Shown: positions 19,932-29,059, counted from the stretch's first letter. The stretch: 64,000 bases of DNA from Campylobacter concisus (GCF_001298465.1 NZ_CP012541.1:496001-560000); one strand, 5' to 3'. The notes: generated from the sequence alone by a model not told the origin. Program-made: numbers and translations.

Positions 19932-21608
19932 ATGGCTGTGAACAAAAGTGTTCAATTAGGAAAAGCAAAAGACGAAGATATCGAAGATATCGATTTTGCT
20001 GCGATGTTAGAGGAGTCTTTTAAAAAGACTGAAGAAGATAGTGACGCAAAAATCGTCAGTATCAATGGCGATGAGGTTTTAATCGACGTTGGCAAGAAGT
20101 CAGAAGGCATTTTAAATGTTTCTGAAATCACTGATGTAAATGGCAACCTGACGCATAAAGTTGGCGATACGATCAAAGTTGTAATAACTGGATCAAGAAA
20201 TGGAAGACCTATAGTGTCGCACAAAAAAGCACTTAGAAAAGAGAAAGTTAAAGCTTTCATCGAAGCTTACGATCCTGAAAATTCTGACGAAATAGATGTA
20301 AAAGTAGTTGGAAAAAATAAAGGTGGTTTTATAACTCAAGATGTAAATGGGGTGGAATTTTTCTTACCAAAAACTCACAGTGGCTTTAAAAATACTGAAG
20401 GCGTAATTGGTAAAACATATAAAGTAAGAGTTATAAAAATTGACAAAGAAGAAAATAGCATAGTTGTCTCTAGAAAGAAAATTTTAGACGATGATCGCAA
20501 AAAACGTAAAGAAGCTCTATCAAGCATAGTAGAAAATGATAGCGTTATAGAGGGCACAGTTAAAAAAATCACAACTTATGGTATGTTTGTTGATGTTGGC
20601 GGTGTCGATGGGCTTGTGCATTACAGCGAGATAAGTTATAAAGGCCCAGTAAACCCTAGCTCACTATATAAAGAAGGCGATAAAGTTTTAGTTAAAGTTA
20701 TCAGTTATGACAACGAAAAACGCCACTTGTCTTTATCTATCAAGGCAGCTACTCCAGATCCTTGGGAAGAGATCATAAATGATGGACTAGAGGTTGGTGA
20801 CACTATCAAAGTTACAGTTAGCAATATCGAGCCTTATGGCGCATTTGTTGATCTTGGAAATGATATTGAAGGATTTTTACATATATCTGAAATTTCATGG
20901 GATAAAAATATCAAAAATCCAAAAGATCACATCAATGAAGGCCAAGAAATCGATGTTGAAGTTATTGAAATTGATGCTAAAGGACACCGCCTAAGAGTAA
21001 GCCTTAAAAATTTACTTCCAAAGCCATTTGATGAGTTTAAGGCAAAACACAAAGAGGGCGACGTAGTAAAAGGCGTTGTGACAACTATCACAAATTTTGG
21101 TGCATTTGTTAGAGTGGGTTGCGTTGAAGGCTTACTACATAATGAAGACGCGTCTTGGGATAGAAACGATAAATGCAAAGATATGTTTAAAGCTGGTGAC
21201 GAGCTTGAAGTAAAAATAATCAAAATCGATAGTGCTGAACAAAAAGTTTCACTTAGCCTAAAAGACCTAAAACAAAGTCCAGTTCAAGCATTTGCTGATA
21301 AATTTAATGTAGGTGATATCGTAAAAGGAACAATTCGCGACATTAAAGACTTTGGCGTATTTGTAGAGCTTGGTGATAACGTTGATGCGCTGATCCGCAA
21401 AGAAGATTTAGGTAGTGTAGACGTTAGTACGCTTAAGATTGGCGATGAGATTGAAGCGGCTATCGCATTTATCGATGAGAAGAAAAATAGAATTCGCCTT
21501 AGCATACGCCGTTTAGCAAAACAAAAAGAGCGTGAAGTGTTAAATGAGATCAATGATAACGACGATAAAGTAACACTTGGCGATATCATAAAAGAACAAT
21601 TACTTTAG
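19932..21608 (+). CDS. rpsA: 30S ribosomal protein S1
   Basis: A 558-residue protein built of six S1 OB-fold repeats. The later ones show the usual VxKIxxYGxFVDVG and GLxHxSEIS pattern (for example GMFVDVGGVDGLVHYSEIS and GAFVDLGNDIEGFLHISEIS). It binds mRNA on the small ribosomal subunit and aids initiation. Length equals the E. coli protein. A good AAAGGA site precedes the ATG. It follows ispH by 80 bases and is followed 5 bases later by a small membrane-anchored protein. Confidence 0.96.
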   Translation: MAVNKSVQLGKAKDEDIEDIDFAAMLEESFKKTEEDSDAKIVSINGDEVLIDVGKKSEGILNVSEITDVNGNLTHKVGDTIKVVITGSRNGRPIVSHKKALRKEKVKAFIEAYDPENSDEIDVKVVGKNKGGFITQDVNGVEFFLPKTHSGFKNTEGVIGKTYKVRVIKIDKEENSIVVSRKKILDDDRKKRKEALSSIVENDSVIEGTVKKITTYGMFVDVGGVDGLVHYSEISYKGPVNPSSLYKEGDKVLVKVISYDNEKRHLSLSIKAATPDPWEEIINDGLEVGDTIKVTVSNIEPYGAFVDLGNDIEGFLHISEISWDKNIKNPKDHINEGQEIDVEVIEIDAKGHRLRVSLKNLLPKPFDEFKAKHKEGDVVKGVVTTITNFGAFVRVGCVEGLLHNEDASWDRNDKCKDMFKAGDELEVKIIKIDSAEQKVSLSLKDLKQSPVQAFADKFNVGDIVKGTIRDIKDFGVFVELGDNVDALIRKEDLGSVDVSTLKIGDEIEAAIAFIDEKKNRIRLSIRRLAKQKEREVLNEINDNDDKVTLGDIIKEQLL

Positions 21609-21613
21609 TTTAA

Positions 21614-22096
21614 ATGGGCAGACGCGTACTTTTATTAGTAGTTGTCCTGCTATTTGTTATATTGGGTTTGGTTGGAATTTCTCTTGTTAAATTTGCAAGT
21701 GTAAATTTCAGCCAAATACATGAAGAAAATATCACAAATGAGCAAAATTTAACCAAAAGCACGACCAGCAATATTAACTGGATGAGTGAGCTAGCAACTA
21801 TTAGAAAAAGAGATTATGTGCTGCCTGTAAATGAAATTTTTATAGAATACAACCGACCCAAAATAGAAAAACCAAAGATTACTGCATATGAGCTTTTGAT
21901 AGATAAAAATGATATCTATTCAATGTTTTGTTTGATGCAGACTTTAAGAAAAAGCGAGGTCGATTTTACTGTTGTAAAAGATGGTGCAAAAAGCCAGATA
22001 TTTTTAAATACTCAAGACTCTAAACTTCTACAAAATATCATTTTAGAACTAAGAGTTTATGATATCCACTCAAGTGTGAGAGAGGTGAAATTATGA
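21614..22096 (+). CDS. Membrane-anchored hypothetical protein between rpsA and serA
   Basis: A 160-residue protein with an N-terminal membrane anchor (about residues 5-28, LLLVVVLLFVILGLVGISLV) and a polar remainder that should face the periplasm. The C-terminal 60 residues look like a small alpha/beta domain. I do not recognise a known family. The position between rpsA and serA is kept in C. jejuni (also a putative periplasmic protein), so it is a conserved Campylobacter gene. Its stop overlaps the serA start. Confidence 0.75.
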   Translation: MGRRVLLLVVVLLFVILGLVGISLVKFASVNFSQIHEENITNEQNLTKSTTSNINWMSELATIRKRDYVLPVNEIFIEYNRPKIEKPKITAYELLIDKNDIYSMFCLMQTLRKSEVDFTVVKDGAKSQIFLNTQDSKLLQNIILELRVYDIHSSVREVKL

Positions 22097-23670
22097 AGAC
22101 TATCATTGTTTGCGATGCGATACATCCAGTAGGTTTTGAACTTTTAAAAAAAGAGCAAGATATAAACGTAATAGATGCAGTTAATACTCCCAAAGATGAA
22201 CTTTTAAAAATTTTAGGCGAGGCTGATGTTGCTATAACAAGAAGCTCAACTGAAGTAAATGAGGCCTTTTTAAACGCTGGTAAAAAACTAAAAGCCATCG
22301 TTAGAGCTGGTGTTGGTGTAGATAATGTCGATATAGAAGGATGCTCAAGGCGTGGCATAATAGCTATGAACGTTCCAACTGCAAACACTATTGCTGCAGT
22401 TGAGCTAACAATGGCTCATATGCTAGCTTCAGCTAGATCTCTTGAATACGCTCATAATGATCTAAAGCTAGATAGAATCTGGAAGCGTGAGAAGTGGTAT
22501 GGGGTTGAGCTTTTTAAGAAAAAGCTTGGTGTGATCGGCTTTGGAAATATTGGCTCGAGAGTAGCTGTTCGCGCAAAAGCTTTTGGTATGGAGATCATCG
22601 CTTATGATCCATACATTGATCCATCTAAAGTCATTGATATGGGCGGTACTTATACTAAAAATTTTGATGATATTTTAGCATGTGATTTTATCACGATACA
22701 TACACCAAAAACTAAAGAGACAACCAATATGATAGGCGCTAAAGAGATCGCAAAAATGAAAGATGGCGTAAGACTTATAAACTGTGCTAGAGGCGGTCTT
22801 TATAATGAAGAAGCACTTTATGAAGGACTAAAAAGTGGCAAGATAGCATTTGCCGGTATTGATGTTTTTACAAAAGAGCCAGCAACTGATCATCCACTTC
22901 TTGATCTAAACAATGTAAGCGTCACCCCACACCTTGGAGCAAATACGCTTGAATCACAGCGAAATATCGCAGTTGAGGCAGTCGAACAAGCTATTTTAGC
23001 AGCTCGTGGTATAAGCTATCCAAATGCGTTAAATTTACCTATAAAAACAGAAGATCTACCGCCATTTGTTGAGCCTTATATCGATCTTACAAGCAAGATG
23101 GCATTTCTTGCTGCACAGATAAATAAAAGCGTTATTAAGGCTATTCGTATTGAGACTCACGGTCAAATCAGCGAATATGCAAATTCAATGCTAACTTTTG
23201 CAATCGTAGGTGCTTTAAAAGAGAGTCTTGGTGATGCGATAAATTACGTAAATGCTAAATTTTTATGCGATGAAAAAGGAATAGTGACTGAAACTAGCCT
23301 TGGCGGAGATAGCATTTTTAAAAATAAAATCACAGTTCGCTTAACTACTGAAAATGGCATTGTAACCGTTGGTGGAACGGTATTTGGTGAAAATCAGCAA
23401 CGTATCGTAACGATAAATGGCTTTAAGACCGACTTTAAGCCAAAAGGCAAGATGATCATATTTAAAAACCATGATGTGCCAGGCGTTATTGCTCAGATTA
23501 GTAAAATTTTAGCTGATGAAAAGATCAATATCGCAGACTTCCGCCTTGGTAGAGATGATCACAATATGGCACTTGCTGTTATCTTGGTTGATGAACATAT
23601 AAAAGCAGAAACGTTAGAGAGACTAAACGCACTTGAAGCTTGCGTTTGGGCTCAATACGCAGTTATATAA
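22093..23670 (+). CDS. serA: D-3-phosphoglycerate dehydrogenase
   Basis: A 525-residue NAD-dependent enzyme that opens serine synthesis from 3-phosphoglycerate. It has the split substrate-binding domain with RAGVGVDNVD, the Rossmann motif GFGNIGSRVA, the catalytic Arg (NCARGGLY), Glu and His (TPHLGANT) residues, an intervening domain, and a C-terminal ACT domain (VPGVIAQISKILADEKINIADFRLGR) that usually gives serine feedback. It overlaps the upstream gene by 4 bases and precedes efp by 19. Confidence 0.95.
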   Translation: MKTIIVCDAIHPVGFELLKKEQDINVIDAVNTPKDELLKILGEADVAITRSSTEVNEAFLNAGKKLKAIVRAGVGVDNVDIEGCSRRGIIAMNVPTANTIAAVELTMAHMLASARSLEYAHNDLKLDRIWKREKWYGVELFKKKLGVIGFGNIGSRVAVRAKAFGMEIIAYDPYIDPSKVIDMGGTYTKNFDDILACDFITIHTPKTKETTNMIGAKEIAKMKDGVRLINCARGGLYNEEALYEGLKSGKIAFAGIDVFTKEPATDHPLLDLNNVSVTPHLGANTLESQRNIAVEAVEQAILAARGISYPNALNLPIKTEDLPPFVEPYIDLTSKMAFLAAQINKSVIKAIRIETHGQISEYANSMLTFAIVGALKESLGDAINYVNAKFLCDEKGIVTETSLGGDSIFKNKITVRLTTENGIVTVGGTVFGENQQRIVTINGFKTDFKPKGKMIIFKNHDVPGVIAQISKILADEKINIADFRLGRDDHNMALAVILVDEHIKAETLERLNALEACVWAQYAVI

Positions 23671-23689
23671 AATTTTGAAAGGATAAAAA

Positions 23690-24256
23690 ATGGCTTCATA
23701 TTCAATGGGCGATCTAAAAAAGGGACTAAAGATCGAGATCGATGGCGTTCCTTATAAAATCGTAGAATATCAACATGTTAAACCAGGCAAGGGTGCAGCT
23801 TTTGTTCGTGCAAAAATCAAATCTTTTATCGATGGAAAAGTGCTTGAAAAGACTTTTCATGCAGGAGATAAATGCGAGCAACCACATCTTGAAGAAAAAG
23901 AGATGCAGTATCTTTATGACGATGGTGAATATTGTCAGTTTATGGATACAGTTACTTATGAGCAAGTTGCTATCAGCGACGAGGATGTGGGTGATGTTAA
24001 AAAATGGATGATCGATGGCATGATGGTTGAAATTTTATTTCACAATGGCAATGCGATCGGCGTTGAAGTGCCACAAGTAGTTGAGCTAAAGATAGTTGAG
24101 ACTCCACCAAATTTCAAGGGTGATACGCAAGGTGGTAAAAAGCCAGCTACTCTTGAGAGTGGTGCGGTAGTTCAGATACCATTTCACGTACTTGAGGGTG
24201 AGGTTATCCGTGTGGATACTGTTCGCGGCGAGTATATCGAGCGTGCAAATAAATAA
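23690..24256 (+). CDS. efp: Translation elongation factor P
   Basis: A 188-residue three-domain EF-P that rescues ribosomes stalled on polyproline. The N-terminal KOW-like domain carries the conserved [12 protein letters not shown] loop, whose tip Lys is the modification site in many bacteria. The C-terminal half is two OB folds ending in [11 protein letters not shown]. It has a GAAAGGA site and follows serA closely, so it is probably the last gene of the operon. Confidence 0.96.
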   Translation: MASYSMGDLKKGLKIEIDGVPYKIVEYQHVKPGKGAAFVRAKIKSFIDGKVLEKTFHAGDKCEQPHLEEKEMQYLYDDGEYCQFMDTVTYEQVAISDEDVGDVKKWMIDGMMVEILFHNGNAIGVEVPQVVELKIVETPPNFKGDTQGGKKPATLESGAVVQIPFHVLEGEVIRVDTVRGEYIERANK

Positions 24257-24562
24257 AGCAGTTTAATCTTTCTTACTAAATTTACGTTTAGTAAGCCTAA
24301 TGCTTAGCTAAAGTCACTATTTAAAAAGTATTGGCTTTAGCAAAAAACTTCATTTCATACATTGTAAAATTTCAAGTAGCACTAGTATAGAATGCATAAA
24401 ATTTTTATGCTCGATAAAAATCAAATATGGCCAAACATCAGCTAGTAAAATCTTTAAGAATCAAAAAATATATAAAAAAATGAAAATTCTTAGCGAGATA
24501 GACTAATGTTTTAATTATAAAATTTTTATATCAAGATAGTAGAATTGCAAGTTAAAAATGGG
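24257..24562. other. Non-coding region after efp with inverted repeats
   Basis: No gene is visible. Two hairpins follow efp: a 9-base perfect stem (24272-24280 with 24287-24295), and a longer imperfect stem at about 24308-24341 whose arms read GCTAAAGTC and GGCTTTAGC. They may serve as efp terminators, though neither is followed by a clear T run on the plus strand. The rest is AT-rich and featureless. Confidence 0.5.
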
Positions 24563-24588
24563 AAAAAACGAGACGGTTTCCCGTCTCG
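24563..24588 (-). terminator. Terminator of the small selenoprotein gene
   Basis: A perfect 8-base GC-rich stem (CGAGACGG at 24569-24576 with CCGTCTCG at 24581-24588). Read on the minus strand it is followed by TTTTTT (complement of 24563-24568). It lies 10 bases after the selenoprotein stop codon, which supports a real transcript ending here. Confidence 0.9.
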
Positions 24589-24598
24589 GTAGCTAGCA

Positions 24599-24856
24599 TT
24601 AAGCCGACTTTTCTTTAAGATATTTGTTTATAAGAGTTGTGATCTCTTCACCGTGAGGAAATCTCGCTTCATCATTTCCGATGCGATCTTTCTTAGAAAA
24701 TATAACATCTCCATCAACCTCGACGATGAAATTTCCACCATCACCTATAACCTTTTCGACTCTTGCATCACTAAAGTTCGCTTTTATTTCATCTTCTACA
24801 CGAGAAGCTACCGGACGATAGTTTCAAGAGTTGCAGTAAATAATTTTTACTTGCAT
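24599..24856 (-). CDS. selW: SelW/Rdx-family selenoprotein (selenocysteine at residue 11)
   Basis: Reading TGA at 24826-24824 as selenocysteine gives an 85-residue protein starting MQVKIIYCNSU and ending in TAA. It has the thioredoxin-like redox motif C-x-x-U at residues 8-11, right after the first strand, then NYRPVASRVEDEI, DGGNFIVEVDGDVIFSKK and the ARFPHGEEI segment, all typical of the SelT/SelW/SelH (Rdx) family. An AAGGA site precedes the ATG, a TATAAT lies upstream and a terminator lies 10 bases downstream. A CTTCT/AGAAG hairpin with a CGTGT loop begins 20 bases after the UGA, as expected for a bacterial SECIS. The exact redox partner is unknown. Standard gene finders would miss it. 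Confidence 0.88.
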
Positions 24857-24886
24857 GCTCTGTCCTTTCTTGTGAAATAAGCCAAT

Positions 24887-24892
24887 ATTATA
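24887..24892 (-). promoter_or_regulatory. Probable -10 element for the selenoprotein gene
   Basis: The minus strand reads TATAAT here, about 30 bases before the ATG, in an AT-rich stretch shared with the divergent DJ-1 gene. No clear -35 hexamer is visible, which is usual for Campylobacter promoters. Confidence 0.55.
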
Positions 24893-24940
24893 TAAAATTT
24901 TACTTAACAAATAAAACATATTACTTGAAAGGATAAATTT

Positions 24941-25492
24941 ATGAAAAAAGTTGCTGTGATTTTAGCTGAAGGATTTGAGGAGATAGAAGCACTAACTTCT
25001 GTTGATGTTTTACGTAGAGCTGGAGTGATAGCTTCTATTGTTGGACTAAATGACGTAAACATCAAAGGATGTCACAATATATGCGTAAAAGCCGACGTAA
25101 CACTTCGCGAGATGAAAGAGCTAGACTATGATGCGATCGTCCTTCCTGGTGGACTTCCAGGAGCTAGCAATTTAGCAAACGATACAAGGCTCAAAGCAAT
25201 TTTACAAAATTTTGATAAAAGCAATAAGCTTATTTGTGCCATTTGTGCTGCTCCTATGGTGCTTGAGAGTGCTGGTGTGCTAAAAGATCATTTTGTTTGT
25301 TATCCAGGATTCGAAGAAAATGTAAGAAGCGACAAAAGAGGCTACGTGAGCGATAAAAACGTGCTAAAAGATCAAAACATCATCACAGGAAAGGGTCCTG
25401 CATTTTCAATGGAATTTGCACTTTTTATAGTTAAAAATTTACTTGGCGATGAAGCTTATCTTAAAGTAAAGAATGATTTACTTTATAAATAG
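24941..25492 (+). CDS. DJ-1/PfpI family protein
   Basis: A 183-residue DJ-1/YajL-like protein. The nucleophile is Cys102 in AICAAP, with Glu15 in AEGFEEIEA as its partner acid and the LPGGLPGASNL glycine loop before it. Family members act as deglycases/glyoxalases or oxidative-stress chaperones; which role applies here cannot be read. It has a GAAAGGA site, and it is divergent from the small selenoprotein gene, which may hint at a shared redox context. Confidence 0.9.
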   Translation: MKKVAVILAEGFEEIEALTSVDVLRRAGVIASIVGLNDVNIKGCHNICVKADVTLREMKELDYDAIVLPGGLPGASNLANDTRLKAILQNFDKSNKLICAICAAPMVLESAGVLKDHFVCYPGFEENVRSDKRGYVSDKNVLKDQNIITGKGPAFSMEFALFIVKNLLGDEAYLKVKNDLLYK

Positions 25493-25680
25493 TTTATAAA
25501 AAAAATATAATTTTTTATTTAATTATTGTGTTTAAACTTAAGAATAAATTTTATTTAGAGTAATAGACTAAAACATCGTAGTGTTGTAATTTGTATCTTT
25601 TAAGGATATTTTTTTAAAAATTTGTAATAAATTTTTGCTTTTTGACATCATTTTGACGAAAATTAGCTATTATCACACTA

Positions 25681-25717
25681 ACCGAACAAATCGGTAATTT
25701 TTTTAAGGAACACTCCT
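25681..25717 (+). promoter_or_regulatory. 5' leader hairpins before the RRM gene
   Basis: ACCGA and TCGGT (25681-25685 and 25691-25695) form a short stem followed by a run of T, resembling a weak attenuator. Just after it AGGA (25706-25709), the Shine-Dalgarno, can pair with TCCT (25714-25717) right before the GTG start, which would hide the ribosome site. RNA-binding proteins often control their own leaders, so this may be regulatory; that is inference. Confidence 0.4.
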
Positions 25718-25963
25718 GTGAATATTTATGTAGGAAATTTGTCGTATAGAACGACAGAGGCAGAATTAAAGGAAGCTTTTGCACAATTTGGTGAAGTAAA
25801 GCGAGCAAAAATAGTAAAAGATAGAGAAACTGACCGCTCAAAAGGCTTTGGCTTTGTTGAAATGGACGATGCAAATGAGGGACAAAGAGCCATAGATGCA
25901 TTAAATGAAAAAGAGCTAGGCGGACGTACTTTAAGAGTAAATGAGGCTAGACCAAGAGATTAA
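25718..25963 (+). CDS. Small RNA-recognition-motif (RRM) protein
   Basis: An 81-residue protein that is almost entirely one RRM domain. RNP2 is IYVGNL at residues 3-8 and RNP1 is KGFGFVEM near residues 45-52, giving the aromatic RNA-binding face. It starts with GTG, with AAGGA 8 bases upstream. Such short RRM proteins in bacteria are often cold-induced. It follows a 225-base AT-rich leader and overlaps the next gene by 23 bases. Confidence 0.92.
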   Translation: MNIYVGNLSYRTTEAELKEAFAQFGEVKRAKIVKDRETDRSKGFGFVEMDDANEGQRAIDALNEKELGGRTLRVNEARPRD

Positions 25964-26837
25964 TGACTATTTGCCACCAAATGGTGGCATAGTCTCTCGT
26001 ATCGCTCCTACACCAAGCGGATTTTTACATGCTGGTAACGCTTATAACTTCATCCTAACTTATCTTTTGACACGTTCAGTAAGCGGCATTTTACACTTAC
26101 GTATTGATGACTATGACCTTAGTAGATACCGGCGCGAATTTGTTCAAAATATCTTTGATGTTTTAGAATTTTTAGGGCTTGAATGCGATAAAGGGCCTAC
26201 TTGCACGAGTGATTTTGAGCAAAATTTTAGCTTCAAAGTAAGAGCCAAAAGATATGAAGATGTGCTTGAAAAACTAGATGAAATTTATATCTGTGAATGT
26301 TCAAGGACTACAAAAGGTGCCTATAAAAACGGTATTTACACCAAAATATGCAAAGATAAAAATCTAAAATTTATAAAAGATAAAACCGCCATTAGGTTAA
26401 GCATTGATGAAGACGATGAGCTTGGTAAGGCTGTATCAGCGCAAATGGGTGATTTTGTAATTTATAAAAAAGATTTTACTCCGGCTTACAACCTTGCAAG
26501 CGTGATAGATGACGAGGATATGGGCGTAAATTTGGTTGTTAGAGGGGAAGATCTGCTACCTTGCACACTAGCTCAAAGATACATCGCAAAAATGCTAAAA
26601 TTTAACTTCTCAGGGGCTACTTTTATTCATCATAAGCTGCTTTTAAAAGATGGCAAAAAACTATCCAAAAGTTCAAAATCACCGCCAATCGATCTAGGAT
26701 CTAATCCGCAAATTTATTACAAAATATTAGCAAATGATCTTGGGCTGGATATCAAATCAACAGATAAAATCTCAAATCTTCTTTACGAGTTTAAGCTTAA
26801 AAATATTGCCAAAAATTTTTTGCAAAGTATGAGCTAA
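25941..26837 (+). CDS. GluRS-like catalytic-core enzyme (glutamyl-Q tRNA(Asp) synthetase type)
   Basis: A 298-residue protein containing only the class I catalytic core of glutamyl-tRNA synthetase. RIAPTPSGFLHAGNAYNF carries the HIGH-like motif, KLSKSSKS is the KMSKS-like motif, and CECSRTTKGAYKNGIYTKIC supplies Cys residues of a zinc knot. It lacks the anticodon-binding domain, as do GluQ-RS enzymes that glutamylate queuosine in tRNA-Asp. The start at 25941 lies within the RRM gene; a TTG at 25971 is an alternative. The name is by architecture; the queuosine link is family knowledge. Confidence 0.8.
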   Translation: MRLDQEINDYLPPNGGIVSRIAPTPSGFLHAGNAYNFILTYLLTRSVSGILHLRIDDYDLSRYRREFVQNIFDVLEFLGLECDKGPTCTSDFEQNFSFKVRAKRYEDVLEKLDEIYICECSRTTKGAYKNGIYTKICKDKNLKFIKDKTAIRLSIDEDDELGKAVSAQMGDFVIYKKDFTPAYNLASVIDDEDMGVNLVVRGEDLLPCTLAQRYIAKMLKFNFSGATFIHHKLLLKDGKKLSKSSKSPPIDLGSNPQIYYKILANDLGLDIKSTDKISNLLYEFKLKNIAKNFLQSMS

Positions 26838-26906
26838 ATTTATACTATATATGCAGTTTATCCCCGCCTTGATCTTTTTGCTTTGATTAGCCATGTATTG
26901 CTTTGA

Positions 26907-27770
26907 TTATTTGAGCTTTGTCTCAAAAAATGCATTAAAAAGCGAGTTTATACCTTGCTTTGTAAATTTATCCATTATTTTTTCAATAGCTGGTTTTTCT
27001 TGCCAGATTGGCTCACCGACCATGCTTAGGTGTGCTAGAGTATCTTGAGCATCAAAGTAGCTACCCATGCTATCAATTAGGCGCATTTTAAGGGCATTGT
27101 GAGCTAAAAATACCCTTGCGTTTGCCCACTCATCTTTTTTCTTGATGTCTAAATTTCTAGCCTCCGCTACGTCGCTCACAAAGAGCATGTAGGCATCATT
27201 TACGAGCCCTTGTAGGCTCTCACGCTCCTGCTTGCTCCAGCTCCTCATAAAGGTGCCAGCTTCTTTAAGCTCGCCAGCCTTCACTACCTGCTCGCTCACG
27301 CCTAAATTTTTGGCTAAATTTTCGATGTTTGCCCCTTGCATGATGACGCCGATTGATCCTATGAAAGCACCTGGATTTGCGACGATAGTATCGGCATTTA
27401 CGCCAGCGTAGTAGCTGCCACTTGCCATGTTACCAGCTGCGTAAGCGAGCACTTTTTTGCTCTCTTTTAGCCTCTTGACCGCCATAGCAAGCTCCACACT
27501 GGGACTTAGTGAGCCGCCTGGGCTGTCGATGTAGAGCAGCACGCCTTTGATGTTGTTATCAAGCCTTGCTTTTTCTAGCGACTCTAAGATCTCGCTTGTG
27601 TCAAGTATTGTGCCGACGATGTCTATTCGGGCTAAATTTGGCTCTTTTATCTTGCCACTTGGCGCAAATACGAAAAATAGGATCAGTAAAAATATGAGCG
27701 CCTTAAAGTAGTTGTTGATAAATTTAAAAATTCCCAAAATTCCTCTAAAAATAAGCCTTAAAATTTGCAA
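26907..27770 (-). CDS. sppA: Signal peptide peptidase SppA
   Basis: A 287-residue inner-membrane serine protease of the S49 family, short form. An N-terminal anchor (about residues 18-40) precedes a periplasmic catalytic domain with the YIDSPGGSLSPSVELA segment and the catalytic Ser in ASGSYYAG, followed by ANPGAFIGSIGV. It degrades leftover signal peptides. Its start overlaps the end of the aminofutalosine deaminase gene by 13 bases. The order deaminase-sppA with divergent aroQ matches C. jejuni. Confidence 0.93.
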   Translation of the reverse strand: MQILRLIFRGILGIFKFINNYFKALIFLLILFFVFAPSGKIKEPNLARIDIVGTILDTSEILESLEKARLDNNIKGVLLYIDSPGGSLSPSVELAMAVKRLKESKKVLAYAAGNMASGSYYAGVNADTIVANPGAFIGSIGVIMQGANIENLAKNLGVSEQVVKAGELKEAGTFMRSWSKQERESLQGLVNDAYMLFVSDVAEARNLDIKKKDEWANARVFLAHNALKMRLIDSMGSYFDAQDTLAHLSMVGEPIWQEKPAIEKIMDKFTKQGINSLFNAFFETKLK

Positions 27771-28975
27771 ATTTTGCCTCCGATATATAGTTTTTTAGCC
27801 TCGTTTGTGTGAAGTATGAGCTGTAATATTAGCTCACTGTCATCGCACTCTAGGTCGTTATAGATGGCCAGATCGGCCGCACGTCCAGCTCTTATCTCGC
27901 CGTTATTCGTCCTAAGTGCCTTTGCGCCTTCATGCGTTGCAGCGACAAAAAGTCTGGTGGCAAGCTCGTTTAGATCAAGGCTAGCGTGGGTAAATAGGGC
28001 GGCTCTTAGTTCATGCCAGAAATTTAGGCTGATATTTGAGCTAAGACCGTCTGTGCCGATATTTAAGCTCACATTGTTTTTGAAAATTTCTTTTAAATTT
28101 AGCGCCTTTTTGCCAAGTAGCCTGTTTGAAACGGCGCAGTGTGTAACGCTATGATGAGGCTTAAATTTAGCAAAATCACTCACATAAACGCAGTGCGTAA
28201 ATAGCGTATTTATCTCACGAAACATCTCAAAATAGCTCTTAGCGTCATACATCGGCCTTGGATCTGGGCTAAATCTTAAAAGATGTTTTTTAAAGCCACC
28301 ACTGCCACGTTCTAGCCACTGCTTTTCAGCCTTGCTCTCTAAAAAGTGTGTGCTTACAAGTAGCTCATCTTTTTTAGCCATTTCAAGGGCAGCTTTGGCA
28401 AGCTTGGGGTGCACAGAGTAGGGCGAGTGCAGCGAGATGGCTGGGGTGAAATTTTTGTTTTTATAGCCCTTTGTCTTTTCAAATTTGGCTAAGAAATTTT
28501 GCAAATTTTGTTCGCACATCTTCTCGCTTGAGCCTAAAATTTCACTAAAAAGCACGACTTTTAATGGGCTGCTGGCTAAAATTTCAAGATCCGAGCCAAA
28601 GCTAGAGATCTCGCCAATAGTGCAAACTCCACTTTTAAGCAGTGAATTTATAGCCCCGTTCATCGCTTTTTTGGCGTCCATTTTGGCTAGTTCGCTCCCT
28701 TTGTCGATGATAGAGCCAAGCCATTTTATAAAGTCGCCGTATTTTAGGGTGCTGACGTTTGAGCTAAACTCTAAATGAACGTGAGTATTTACGAAGGCCG
28801 GGGCGATCACGCTATCACTAAAGTCACAAATTTTTGCCTCTTTAAATTTCTTAATCGCTGTTTTTTCGCTTAAAATTTCTAAAATTTTATCGTCATCGAT
28901 GACAACACAAGAATTTCTTAAAATTTTTGGATTTTCTCCGCCAGTGATGATCTTTTTTGCTTTTAGAATTTCCAT
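27758..28975 (-). CDS. Aminofutalosine deaminase-family metal hydrolase
   Basis: A 405-residue amidohydrolase-superfamily enzyme. Metal ligands are visible in NTHVHLEF, the middle LHSPYSVHP and STHFLES segments, SVTHCAVSN and the late GTDGLSSN Asp. In Campylobacter and Helicobacter the homologue at this place (beside aroQ and sppA) deaminates 6-amino-6-deoxyfutalosine in the futalosine route to menaquinone. The function is taken from that synteny and family membership, not from a unique motif. Confidence 0.85.
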   Translation of the reverse strand: MEILKAKKIITGGENPKILRNSCVVIDDDKILEILSEKTAIKKFKEAKICDFSDSVIAPAFVNTHVHLEFSSNVSTLKYGDFIKWLGSIIDKGSELAKMDAKKAMNGAINSLLKSGVCTIGEISSFGSDLEILASSPLKVVLFSEILGSSEKMCEQNLQNFLAKFEKTKGYKNKNFTPAISLHSPYSVHPKLAKAALEMAKKDELLVSTHFLESKAEKQWLERGSGGFKKHLLRFSPDPRPMYDAKSYFEMFREINTLFTHCVYVSDFAKFKPHHSVTHCAVSNRLLGKKALNLKEIFKNNVSLNIGTDGLSSNISLNFWHELRAALFTHASLDLNELATRLFVAATHEGAKALRTNNGEIRAGRAADLAIYNDLECDDSELILQLILHTNEAKKLYIGGKICKF

Positions 28976-29059
28976 TTTTGGCCTTAAATTTTTGTTATTG
29001 TAGCGAAAATTTAGGAACGAAAATGTATAATTTAGGCTATTTAATCAAAAAGGAGTGAC

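Noticed and set aside
26878-26909. Direct repeat TTGCTTTGATTA, two copies 20 bases apart
   Set aside because: It lies between convergent genes and overlaps the sppA end; two short AT-rich copies are not enough to call an element.
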